NCBI RefSeq assembly: GCF_050176255.1
Contig: NZ_JBFXIE010000026.1
From: JBFXIE01 sp050176255
GTDB taxonomy: Bacteria; Pseudomonadota; Gammaproteobacteria; Burkholderiales; Burkholderiaceae_C
DNA: 45,429 nucleotides
Direction: 5' to 3' (one strand)
Under the pieces are notes generated by a model, which ran no database searches, was not told the DNA's origin, and saw only the letters and a list, made by a program, of their open reading frames with translations. Shown here one piece after another: positions 26,057 through 33,431 of the stretch (within the stretch, counting starts at the first letter, position 1; each line of letters starts with the position of its first letter). Both the position numbers and the translations under genes were made by a program.

Positions 26057-27025
26057 ATGAAGACCTTGTCCCTGGCGCCTCTGGGCGCAATTGCACTGGC
26101 GCTGGCCGCCTTGTCCCCGCTGGCGCAAGCCCAGCAAAAGTCGGTGGCCGTCACCGCCATCGTGGAGCACCCTGCGCTGGACTCGATCCGCGATGGCGTG
26201 AAGGCGCAGCTGCAGGCCGCCGGCTTTGAGGAGGGCAAGAACCTCAAGTGGCAGTACCAAAGCGCCCAGGGCAACACCGGCACTGCCGCGCAGATCGCAC
26301 GCAAGTTCGTGGGTGACAAGCCCGATGCCATCGTCGCCATCGCCACCCCGTCCGCCCAGGCCGTGGTGGCCGCCACCAAAGCCGTGCCCGTGGTGTTCTC
26401 GGCCGTGACAGACCCCGTGGCCGCCAAGCTGGTCAAGAACTGGGAGCCCTCCAAGACCAACGTGACCGGCGTGTCAGACGTGCTGGCACTGGACAAGCAG
26501 ATCGACCTGATCAAGCAGGTGGTGCCGGGCGCCAAGCGCGTGGGCATGGTCTACAACCCCGGCGAAGCCAATTCGGTGGTGGTGGTCAAGCAGCTCAAGG
26601 AACTGCTGCCCAAGATGGGCATGACGCTGGTGGAAGCCGCGGCCCCCCGCTCGGTGGACGTGGGCAGCGCCGCGCGCAGCCTGGTGGGCAAGGTGGACGT
26701 GATCTACACCAACACCGACAACAACGTGGTGTCGGCCTACGAGTCGCTGGTGAAGGTGGGCCAGGAAGCCAAGCTGCCGCTGGTGGCATCCGACACCGAC
26801 AGCGTCAAGCGTGGCGCCATCGCCGCTCTGGGCATCAACTACCGCGACCTGGGCGAACAGACGGGGCGCATCGTGGTGCGCCTGCTCAAGGGCGAAAAGC
26901 CCGGTGACATCAAGCCCGAGGTCAGCACCAAGGTGGAGCTGTTCGTAAACCCCGGCGCTGCCGAAAAGCAAGGCGTGAAGCTGTCAGACGCGCTGCTCAA
27001 GTCTGCTGCGCAAGTGGTTCAATAA
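26057..27025 (+). CDS. ABC transporter substrate-binding protein (TrpX-like)
   Basis: A 322-residue periplasmic protein of the ABC_sub_bind family. A signal peptide ends after SPLAQAQ (about residue 26). The mature part has the typical start VAVTAIVEHPALDSIRDGVK and VVFSAVTDPVAAKLV, and later YTNTDNNVVSAYESLV. Relatives (TrpX of Streptococcus and homologues) bind aromatic amino acids or other small molecules; the substrate cannot be told here. A GGAG ribosome binding site lies upstream (AAAGGAGATAG). The permease and ATPase genes follow, separated by a terminator hairpin, which would give more binding protein than membrane components. Confidence 0.9.
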   Translation: MKTLSLAPLGAIALALAALSPLAQAQQKSVAVTAIVEHPALDSIRDGVKAQLQAAGFEEGKNLKWQYQSAQGNTGTAAQIARKFVGDKPDAIVAIATPSAQAVVAATKAVPVVFSAVTDPVAAKLVKNWEPSKTNVTGVSDVLALDKQIDLIKQVVPGAKRVGMVYNPGEANSVVVVKQLKELLPKMGMTLVEAAAPRSVDVGSAARSLVGKVDVIYTNTDNNVVSAYESLVKVGQEAKLPLVASDTDSVKRGAIAALGINYRDLGEQTGRIVVRLLKGEKPGDIKPEVSTKVELFVNPGAAEKQGVKLSDALLKSAAQVVQ

Positions 27026-27081
27026 GTCCCGGCGCCTCACCTGGGCCACGCTTTGCAGCCCAGGCAGTCGGCCTGTTCACG

Positions 27082-27114
27082 CAGGAGCCATGGCACACCG
27101 TGGCTCCTGTTTTT
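27082..27114 (+). terminator. Terminator inside the ABC operon
   Basis: CAGGAGCCA (27082-27090) pairs with TGGCTCCTG (27101-27109), followed by TTTTT. It sits between the binding-protein gene and the permease gene, so partial read-through would keep permease and ATPase at lower levels. Confidence 0.85.
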
Positions 27115-27134
27115 AGTTTCAACCGCCACTGTCC

Positions 27135-28022
27135 ATGTCACTCTTTTCCCTGCTGGGCGCCGTCGAGATCGGCCTGATCTTCAGCCTGGTCGCCCTGGGC
27201 GTCTTCATCTCGTTTCGGCTGCTGCGCTTTCCCGACCTGACGGTGGACGGCAGCTTCCCGCTGGGCGGTGCCGTCTGCGCCATCCTGATCTCCACGGGCC
27301 ACAACCCCTACGTGGCCACGGTGGCTGCCACCGCTGCGGGGGCGGTTGCGGGCCTCATCACCGGCTGGCTGAATGTGCGCCTGAAGATCATGGACCTGCT
27401 GGCGTCCATCCTGATGATGATCGCGCTGTACTCCATCAACCTGCGCATCATGGGCGGCCCCAACGTGCCGCTGATCAACGAAGACACGCTGTTCACCCTG
27501 CTGCAGCCGCCGGGGCTGGATGACTACTGGTCGCGCCCCATGATCCTGCTGGTGATCGTGATCGCGGCCAAGCTGTTCATGGACTGGTTCTTCGCCACCG
27601 AGCGCGGCCTGGCGATTCGCGCCACCGGCTCCAACGCGCGCATGGCCCGCGCGCAGGGCATCAACACCGGCGCCATGCTGCTGCTGGGCATGGCGGTGTC
27701 CAACGCGCTGGTGGCGCTGGCGGGCGCGCTGTTTGCGCAGACGCAGGGCGGCTCCGACATCTCCATGGGCATCGGCACCATCGTCATCGGGCTGGCCGCA
27801 GTGATCGTGGGCGAGAGCATCCTGCCCTCGCGCCGGCTGGTGCTGGCCACGCTGGCGGTGGTGATCGGTGCCATCGTCTATCGCTTTTTCATTGCGCTGG
27901 CGCTCAACAGCGACTTCATCGGCCTGAAGGCGCAAGACCTGAACCTGGTGACCGCCGTGCTGGTGACCATTGCGCTGGTCATTCCGCAAATCAAGCGCAA
28001 GCTGGCTGCGCGCGGCCGCTGA
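27135..28022 (+). CDS. ABC transporter permease
   Basis: A 295-residue inner-membrane permease of the branched-chain amino acid/TrpY type. It is strongly hydrophobic with eight to nine helices, starting MSLFSLLGAVEIGLIFSLVA. Family motifs include FPDLTVDGSFPLGGA near residue 35 and the cytoplasmic loop ATGSNARMARAQGINT, which contacts the ATPase. It starts 26 bp after the terminator T-run, and the ATPase gene follows after 22 bp, so the two are co-transcribed. Confidence 0.92.
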   Translation: MSLFSLLGAVEIGLIFSLVALGVFISFRLLRFPDLTVDGSFPLGGAVCAILISTGHNPYVATVAATAAGAVAGLITGWLNVRLKIMDLLASILMMIALYSINLRIMGGPNVPLINEDTLFTLLQPPGLDDYWSRPMILLVIVIAAKLFMDWFFATERGLAIRATGSNARMARAQGINTGAMLLLGMAVSNALVALAGALFAQTQGGSDISMGIGTIVIGLAAVIVGESILPSRRLVLATLAVVIGAIVYRFFIALALNSDFIGLKAQDLNLVTAVLVTIALVIPQIKRKLAARGR

Positions 28023-28044
28023 ACGGCTGTAGTAGGAAACCCCC

Positions 28045-28839
28045 ATGCTGAGCGCACAAGACCTCTTCATCACCTTCAACCCGGGCACGCCGATCGAGAC
28101 ACGCGCGCTGAGCGGCATGTCGCTGGACATTCCAGCGGGCCAGTTCGTCACCGTGATCGGCTCCAACGGCGCGGGCAAGTCCACGTTTCTCAATGCCATC
28201 TCGGGCGACCTGTCCGTCGATACCGGCCGCATCTCCATCGACGGCCAGGACGTGACGCGCCAGCCCGTGTGGGAGCGCGCCCAGCGCGTGGCACGCGTGT
28301 TCCAGGACCCCATGGCCGGCACCTGCGAAGACCTCACCATCGAAGAAAACATGGCCCTGGCCCAGCAGCGCGGCACGCGCCGCGGCCTGATCGGCGCGGT
28401 CAAGGCCGGGGAACGCGACATGTTCCGCGCCCGCCTGGCCACACTGGGCCTGGGACTGGAAAACCGGCTCACGGATCGCATCGGACTGCTGTCGGGCGGC
28501 CAGCGCCAGGCGGTCAGTCTGCTGATGGCGGCGCTACAGCCCTCGCGCATCTTGCTGCTGGACGAGCACACCGCCGCGCTGGATCCGCGCACGGCCGATT
28601 TTGTGCTGCAGCTCACGGCGCGCATCGTGTCCGAAAACCAGCTGACCACCATGATGGTCACGCACAGCATGCGCCAGGCGCTGGACGTGGGCCAGCGCAC
28701 CGTGATGCTGCACCAGGGCCAGGTGGTGCTGGACGTGTCGGGCGACGAGCGCGCCCGCATGGACGTGCCCGACCTGCTGCAGATGTTCGAGAAAGTGCGC
28801 GGCGAAAAGCTCGCCGACGACGCGCTGCTGCTGGGCTGA
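28045..28839 (+). CDS. ABC transporter ATP-binding protein
   Basis: A 264-residue ATPase. Walker A is GSNGAGKST, the Q-loop region is RVFQDPMAGTCEDLTI, the signature is LSGGQRQAVSLL, Walker B is ILLLDEHTAALD, and the switch His is in MVTHSMRQAL. All catalytic motifs are intact. It energises the permease encoded just upstream. It ends 38 bp before a convergent LysR gene, and no clear terminator is seen between them. Confidence 0.94.
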   Translation: MLSAQDLFITFNPGTPIETRALSGMSLDIPAGQFVTVIGSNGAGKSTFLNAISGDLSVDTGRISIDGQDVTRQPVWERAQRVARVFQDPMAGTCEDLTIEENMALAQQRGTRRGLIGAVKAGERDMFRARLATLGLGLENRLTDRIGLLSGGQRQAVSLLMAALQPSRILLLDEHTAALDPRTADFVLQLTARIVSENQLTTMMVTHSMRQALDVGQRTVMLHQGQVVLDVSGDERARMDVPDLLQMFEKVRGEKLADDALLLG

Positions 28840-28877
28840 GGCCTGGGGGCGGCAGCCCCTGCGCGCAGCAGGCACCC

Positions 28878-29765
28878 TCAATTGCCGCCCAAGACCTCCA
28901 CCACATAATCGACGAAGCTCTGCAGCTTCTGGGTGCGCAGCCGACCCGGCGCCGTCAGCAGATGCACCGGCAGCGATGGCGGCGCGTAGCCCGGCAGCAC
29001 AGGCACCAGGCGCCTTGCGCGCAGGTCGTCCGCCACCAGCGGCACCGGCTGCAAGATGATGCCCATGCCCCCCAGCGCCGCCACGCGCAGCGCCTGACCC
29101 ACATTGGCCGATAGCGCGCCGCTGACCTGCACCTGCTCGCGCCCGCCTGGGCCGTCGAAGTACCACTCCTCCCGGGGCGACCAGTGGCTGAAGCCCAGGC
29201 ATTGGTGCCGCTGCAAGTCTTGCGGCGTGCGGGGCTCGCCCTGCGCGGCCAGATACGCGGGCGCCGCACAAGCCACCATCTGATAGGGCGCCAGCGCCCG
29301 CGCGCGCAGGCCCGAGTCCGGCAGCGCGCCCACGCGAAAGACCGCGTCATACCCCTGCGCAATCACATCCACCACGCTGTCGCTCAGCTCCAGCCCCAGC
29401 GTCACCTGCGGGTGCCTGGCCCGGTAGCCGGGCAGCACGGCGGCCAGGCAATAGGTGCCGTAGTTGATGGAGGCACTGATGCGCAAATGCCCCTGTGCCA
29501 GCTGGCGGCTTTCCTGGGCGATGCTGTCGGCCGCTGCAACTTCGGCCAGCACGATCTTGCAGCGCTCGTAATAGGCGCGCCCTACTTCGGTCAGGCTCTG
29601 GCGGCGGGTGCTGCGGTTGAGCAGCATGACGCCCAGAGCGGCCTCCAGCTGGCGCACATGCTTGCCCACCATCGGCGCCGACAGGCCCAGCACCTGGGCC
29701 GCGGCGGCAAACGAGCCGCACTCCACCGCCTTCACAAACACCGCCATGCTGCCCAGCTTGTCCAT
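28878..29765 (-). CDS. LysR-family transcriptional regulator
   Basis: A 295-residue LysR-type regulator of the DsdA/CrgA-like type. The helix-turn-helix covers residues 1-60 (MDKLGSMAVFVKAVECGSFA and LGLSAPMVGKHVRQLEAALG), followed by NRSTRRQSLTEVG. The effector domain starts at about residue 90 (GHLRISASINYGTYC). It is divergent from an SDR gene across 111 bp that holds a T-N11-A dyad touching its start codon, so SDR control plus self-repression is likely. The regulated signal is unknown. Confidence 0.92.
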   Translation of the reverse strand: MDKLGSMAVFVKAVECGSFAAAAQVLGLSAPMVGKHVRQLEAALGVMLLNRSTRRQSLTEVGRAYYERCKIVLAEVAAADSIAQESRQLAQGHLRISASINYGTYCLAAVLPGYRARHPQVTLGLELSDSVVDVIAQGYDAVFRVGALPDSGLRARALAPYQMVACAAPAYLAAQGEPRTPQDLQRHQCLGFSHWSPREEWYFDGPGGREQVQVSGALSANVGQALRVAALGGMGIILQPVPLVADDLRARRLVPVLPGYAPPSLPVHLLTAPGRLRTQKLQSFVDYVVEVLGGN

Positions 29766-29778
29766 TGATTACAAATCA
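29766..29778. promoter_or_regulatory. Candidate LysR operator (T-N11-A dyad)
   Basis: TGATT-ACA-AATCA is a perfect 13-bp dyad matching the T-N11-A LysR box, directly next to the LysR start codon. More TTGATTCAA-like sequence follows to 29820. Binding here would block the lysR promoter. Confidence 0.5.
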
Positions 29779-29876
29779 TTGGTTTTTATTCAATGAATTA
29801 TGTGCTGATTGATTCAATATCGATACCTCCTTAAAGTGGGCGCATTGTTTTCACACACCCCCAGAAAGGTCTTTTC

Positions 29877-30668
29877 ATGCTGAATATCGATTTGCGCGGC
29901 AAAACCGCTGTCGTCACGGGCTCCACTGTCGGAATCGGGCTGGCCATCGCCAAGTCGCTGGCGCAGGCCGGTGCTGCGGTGGTCGTCAACGGCCGCAAGC
30001 CTGAGGCCGTCGAGCAAGCGGTGCAGGCCGTACGCCAGCATGCCCAAGGCGCCAGCGTGCAGGGCGTGGCAGCCGACCTGGGCACGGCCGAGGGCTGCCG
30101 CCAACTGGCGGCCCAGGCGCCGCACTGCGACATCCTGATCAACAACCTGGGCATCTACGGCACCACGCCGTTCCTGGAGATTGGCGACGACGAGTGGCAG
30201 CGCTACTGGGACGTGAACATCATGTCCGGCGTGCGCATGTCGCGCGCCTACATGCCGCAGATGCTGGAGCGCAACTGGGGCCGGGTGGTGTTCATTGCGT
30301 CGGAATCGGCGCTCAACATTCCGGGCGACATGGTGCATTACGGCACCACCAAAACCGCCATGCTGGGCCTGGCCCGCGGCCTGGCCAAGACGGCGCGGGG
30401 CACAGGCGTCACCGTCAACAGCGTGCTGCCCGGCCCCACCCTGTCCGAAGGCGCCGCGCACATGCTGATGGCCACCGCGGCACCCGGCCAGACGCTGGAA
30501 GAAGCCGGCGTGGCCTTCGTCCAGCAGCACCGCCCCTCGTCCATCATCGGCCGGGCCGCGCAACTGGAAGAAGTGGCCAACATGGTGGCCTACGTGGCGT
30601 CGCCCCTTTCGTCGGCCACCACGGGCGCCGCGTTGAGCGTGGAAGGCGGCATCGTGGATAGCCTGTAA
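29877..30668 (+). CDS. SDR-family NAD(P)-dependent oxidoreductase
   Basis: A 263-residue short-chain dehydrogenase/reductase. The nucleotide-binding motif is VVTGSTVGIGLAIA, the NNxG motif is ILINNLGIYG, the active-site Ser lies in FIASESALNIPG and the catalytic pair is Y-x3-K in HYGTTKTAML. The C-terminal loop is VLPGPTLSEGAAHML. The acidic/basic residue after the second strand (NGRKPEAVEQ) suggests NADP(H). The substrate is unknown. It is divergent from a LysR regulator that probably controls it. Confidence 0.92.
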   Translation: MLNIDLRGKTAVVTGSTVGIGLAIAKSLAQAGAAVVVNGRKPEAVEQAVQAVRQHAQGASVQGVAADLGTAEGCRQLAAQAPHCDILINNLGIYGTTPFLEIGDDEWQRYWDVNIMSGVRMSRAYMPQMLERNWGRVVFIASESALNIPGDMVHYGTTKTAMLGLARGLAKTARGTGVTVNSVLPGPTLSEGAAHMLMATAAPGQTLEEAGVAFVQQHRPSSIIGRAAQLEEVANMVAYVASPLSSATTGAALSVEGGIVDSL

Positions 30669-30721
30669 GGCACATGGCACACCAGCGCTGCTGACTACAA
30701 CGCAGCGCCTGGTTTACTACT

Positions 30722-30774
30722 AAAAAAATAGCTGCTGGCGCTTTATTGATAAGGGCTGGCGGCTTTTTTTCATT
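30722..30774 (+). repeat. Dispersed hairpin repeat, terminator-like
   Basis: The copy reads AAATAGCTGCTGGCGCTTTA, spacer, then AAGGGCTGGCGGCTTTTTTT. The T-run after the imperfect stem makes it a probable terminator for the SDR gene. A further stem, GCGCTGC/GCAGCGC, lies just upstream at 30684-30706. Confidence 0.78.
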
Positions 30775-30786
30775 CAAAAGCCCGCA

Positions 30787-31257
30787 CTACACCCCCAGCG
30801 GCAAATCGGCTTTCTTCAGCGTGCGCAGCACAAAGCTGGAGCGGCTGTGGCTGATGCCCTTGATCTTGTAGAGCTTCTCGCGCAGCAGGCGCTCGTAGTC
30901 GCGCGTGTCTTTCACCACCACGCGCAGCAGGTAGTCGTAGTCGCCCGACACCAGATGCGCCTCGATCACCTCGGGAATGCTGGCCAGGGTTTCGCCAAAC
31001 TTTTCCAGCGTGTTGTCGGAATGGCTGTCGAGCGTGACCATCACCAGCACCGTATCCGGCAGATCAAGCGCCCGCGCATTCAAACGCACGGTGTAGCCCT
31101 CGATCACGCCGGCCTCCTCCATCTTTTTGATGCGCCCCCAGCACGGCGAGGGGCTCAGGCCGACGGCAGCGCCGATTTCCTGCAAGCTGGCGCGAGCATT
31201 GGCCTGCAAAACCGAGAGGATTTTTCTATCAAGGCGATCCATGGTTTGATTATTCAA
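30787..31257 (-). CDS. Lrp/AsnC-family transcriptional regulator
   Basis: A 156-residue Lrp/AsnC protein, the family's usual length. The N-terminal helix-turn-helix reads LDRKILSVLQANARASLQEI and GAAVGLSPSPCWGRIKKMEE. The C-terminal RAM ligand-binding domain reads EAHLVSGDYDYLLRVVVKDT. Members bind amino acids and control their metabolism. It is divergent from the glycine cleavage operon (its promoter region is shared up to the riboswitch at 31508), so control of gcv by glycine or another amino acid is possible. That is inference. Confidence 0.93.
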   Translation of the reverse strand: MNNQTMDRLDRKILSVLQANARASLQEIGAAVGLSPSPCWGRIKKMEEAGVIEGYTVRLNARALDLPDTVLVMVTLDSHSDNTLEKFGETLASIPEVIEAHLVSGDYDYLLRVVVKDTRDYERLLREKLYKIKGISHSRSSFVLRTLKKADLPLGV

Positions 31258-31477
31258 AATTAATCCAATTTTGCAGAATATTTTTCTGCAAAAAAGACTA
31301 AAAGCCAGAAATACAGCAAAAGCATCTGTGCCCTGTGGCGCATACTTCTTCCCATCAAGGCGCTCTTACCGGAGCGCATAACATTGACAAGCCCCCACCC
31401 GGTTACCGCCGGGCTGGGGATTGGCAAAACCGGCCACCGCGGCACTTTTAAACGAAAACCCTGCACACCCCCTGCCC

Positions 31478-31504
31478 TTGACATGCGGGCAATGCCAGTA
31501 GAAT
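31478..31504 (+). promoter_or_regulatory. Likely sigma-70 promoter of the gcv operon
   Basis: TTGACA (31478-31483) and TAGAAT (31499-31504) are separated by 15 bp, slightly shorter than ideal. Transcription would start near 31511, right at the first glycine aptamer. A GC-rich stretch upstream (31388-31440) has several short dyads, for example CCCGG/CCGGG. Confidence 0.55.
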
Positions 31505-31507
31505 GCT

Positions 31508-31733
31508 GGCCCGTCAGGAGAGAGCCGCAGCGCACCGCGCAAGGCCGCCGAAGGCGCAGGCAGCAGCCGAACGCTCAGGCAAAAGGACTGACGACACGCC
31601 CGCAGGGATGCGGGCGTTTCCTTGCTGGAGAGAGGCCGCCCGCACGCCCGGGCAGCCCACCGAAGGAGCAAGCCCGCCCCCCGCAATGGGTATCAGGCCG
31701 GGTGAATCTCTCAGGTAAAGCGGACAGCAGGAC
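31508..31733 (+). promoter_or_regulatory. Tandem glycine riboswitch
   Basis: Two glycine aptamers in series. The first (about 31508-31595) has GGAGAGAGCC, CGCCGAAGGCGCA and CTCAGGCAAAAGGACTG. The second (about 31622-31733) has TGGAGAGAGGCC, CACCGAAGGAGCAAG and CTCTCAGGTAAAGCGGACAG. These are the conserved elements of glycine-binding RNA, which switches on glycine cleavage genes when glycine is plentiful. The gcvT start follows 62 nt later. The linker contains a strong hairpin, listed separately. Confidence 0.93.
31596..31617 (+). other. Hairpin between the two glycine aptamers
   Basis: ACGCCCGCA (31596-31604) and TGCGGGCGT (31609-31617) form a perfect 9-bp stem with a GGGA loop, followed by TTTCCTT. 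It lies between the aptamers, where the linker is normally a few nucleotides. It resembles a weak intrinsic terminator but may just be a structural spacer. Confidence 0.65.
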
Positions 31734-31795
31734 ACACCCGCCGCCAGTGCCCCATCAGGCCGGCTGCGGTTTCCCATTCATCCTGGAGAAACGCC

Positions 31796-32938
31796 GTGTC
31801 CACTGCCGCCCCTGCCCAAGCGCCACTTCTGACCACCCCGCTCAATGCCCTGCACCTGGAACTGGGCGCGCGCATGGTGCCCTTTGCCGGTTACTCGATG
31901 CCCGTGCAGTACCCGGCAGGCCTTATCGCAGAGCACCAGCACACGCGCACGCAGGCCGGTTTGTTTGATGTCTCGCATATGGGGCAGCTGCGCCTGGTCG
32001 GCCCCGATGCCGCCGCGGCGTTCGAGTCGCTGATGCCCGTGGACGTGATCGACCTGCCCGTGGGCAAGCAGCGCTACGGCCTGCTGCTGAACGACGCGGG
32101 CGGCATCATCGACGACCTGATGTTCTTTCGCGTGGCGCAGGACGAGCTGTTCGTGATCGTCAACGGCGCCTGCAAGGCGGGTGACATCGCCCACATCCAG
32201 GAGCGCATCGGCCAGCGCTGCCAGGTCATCCCCCTGCCCGATCAGGCCCTGCTGGCGCTGCAAGGCCCGCAGGCCGCCGCCGTGCTGGCGAGCCTGGCGC
32301 CGGGCGTGGACAAGCTGGTGTTCATGACCGGCGGGCATTTCGACATTGCCGGCGCGCCCTGCTTTGTCACGCGCAGCGGCTACACGGGCGAAGACGGCTT
32401 TGAGATCTCAGTGCCCGCAACGCACGCTGAAGCCCTGGCGCGCACGCTGCTGGCGCAGCAGCAGGTCAAGCCGATTGGCCTGGGCGCGCGCAACTCGCTG
32501 CGTCTGGAAGCCGGCCTGTGCCTGTACGGCAACGATATCGACGCCACCACCACTCCGGCCGAAGCCGGGCTGAACTGGGCCATCCAGAAAGTGCGCCGCA
32601 CCGGCGGCGCCCGCGCGGGGGGCTTTCCGGGCGCGGACGCGGTGCTGGCGCAGATCGACAACCCCGCCAGCCTCACGCGCAAGCGCGTGGGCCTGGTGGC
32701 GCTGGAGCGCGTGCCCGTGCGCGAGGGCACGGCGCTGCACAGCGAATCGGGCGAGCCCATCGGCCAGGTCACCAGCGGCCTGCTCGGCCCCACGGTCAAC
32801 GCGCCCATTGCCCTGGGCTATGTGCCGCCCGCCTTTTCTGCCGTTGGCACGCGGGTCAACGCCATCGTGCGCGGCAAGGCCGTGCCCATGCAGGTGTGCG
32901 CCACGCCCTTCACACCCGCGCGCTACTTCCGTGGCTAA
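31796..32938 (+). CDS. gcvT: Glycine cleavage system T protein (aminomethyltransferase)
   Basis: A 380-residue T protein. It moves the methylene unit from the aminomethyl-lipoyl H protein to tetrahydrofolate, releasing ammonia. Typical segments are PFAGYSMPVQYPAGLIAEHQ, GLFDVSHMGQLRL and SGYTGEDGFEISV, with the later GLGARNSLRLEAGLCLYGND. It begins at a GTG (31796) with GGAG 7 nt upstream, directly after the tandem glycine riboswitch. gcvH follows after 43 bp. The acidic folate-binding residues in the VLFRxAQDELF-like MFFRVAQDELFVIVN region are present. Confidence 0.95.
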   Translation: MSTAAPAQAPLLTTPLNALHLELGARMVPFAGYSMPVQYPAGLIAEHQHTRTQAGLFDVSHMGQLRLVGPDAAAAFESLMPVDVIDLPVGKQRYGLLLNDAGGIIDDLMFFRVAQDELFVIVNGACKAGDIAHIQERIGQRCQVIPLPDQALLALQGPQAAAVLASLAPGVDKLVFMTGGHFDIAGAPCFVTRSGYTGEDGFEISVPATHAEALARTLLAQQQVKPIGLGARNSLRLEAGLCLYGNDIDATTTPAEAGLNWAIQKVRRTGGARAGGFPGADAVLAQIDNPASLTRKRVGLVALERVPVREGTALHSESGEPIGQVTSGLLGPTVNAPIALGYVPPAFSAVGTRVNAIVRGKAVPMQVCATPFTPARYFRG

Positions 32939-32981
32939 ATCCGCGTCTCTACCTTCTCTTTTCCATCCAGGAGCCTTTCCC

Positions 32982-33356
32982 ATGACGATCAAATTCTCCA
33001 AAGACCACGAGTGGATCAACGCCGCCGATGTCAACGCCGCCGTGGTGGGCATTACCGTGCATGCCCAGGATGCGCTGGGCGACGTGGTCTTCGTGGATCT
33101 GCCCGAAGTGGGCGGCCTCTTCGCCCAGGGCGAAGTAGCAGGCGTGGTCGAATCCGTGAAAGCCGCCGCCGATGTGTACATGCCCGTGGCCGGCGAGATC
33201 GTCGAAGTCAACGAAGCCCTGCGCGCCGACCCCTCGCTGGCCAACAGCGACCCACTGGGCGCAGGCTGGTTCTTCAAGGTCAAGCTGGCCGACGCCAGCC
33301 AGCTGGACGCCTTGCTGGACGAAACCGCCTACCAAGATTTCGCGGCAAATTCTTAA
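32982..33356 (+). CDS. gcvH: Glycine cleavage system H protein
   Basis: The 124-residue lipoyl carrier of the glycine cleavage complex, which shuttles the aminomethyl group between P, T and L proteins. The lipoylated lysine is K60 in GVVESVKAAADVYMP. The start MTIKFSKDHEWIN at 32982 is canonical, with GGAG 9 nt upstream; the longer open frame overlaps gcvT and is not coding. It lies between gcvT and gcvP; a dispersed repeat follows the stop. Confidence 0.96.
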   Translation: MTIKFSKDHEWINAADVNAAVVGITVHAQDALGDVVFVDLPEVGGLFAQGEVAGVVESVKAAADVYMPVAGEIVEVNEALRADPSLANSDPLGAGWFFKVKLADASQLDALLDETAYQDFAANS

Positions 33357-33371
33357 GTTCGATAGTCCTTA

Positions 33372-33420
33372 ATTGATAGCAGCTGGCGCTTGATTGACAA
33401 GCGCCAGAGGCTGTTTTTAT
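33372..33420 (+). repeat. Dispersed hairpin repeat between gcvH and gcvP
   Basis: CTGGCGCTTG (33383-33392) pairs perfectly with CAAGCGCCAG (33398-33407) around a 5-nt loop, followed by AGGCTGTTTTTA. It looks like an intrinsic terminator but lies inside the gcv operon, 12 bp before the gcvP start, so it may attenuate gcvP or stabilise the gcvTH message. Confidence 0.82.
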
Positions 33421-33431
33421 TTAAAAGCACC

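Noticed and set aside
24019..26547. 842-codon open frame on the minus strand
   Set aside because: Antisense to the ETF-QO and ABC binding-protein genes, with no recognisable motif.
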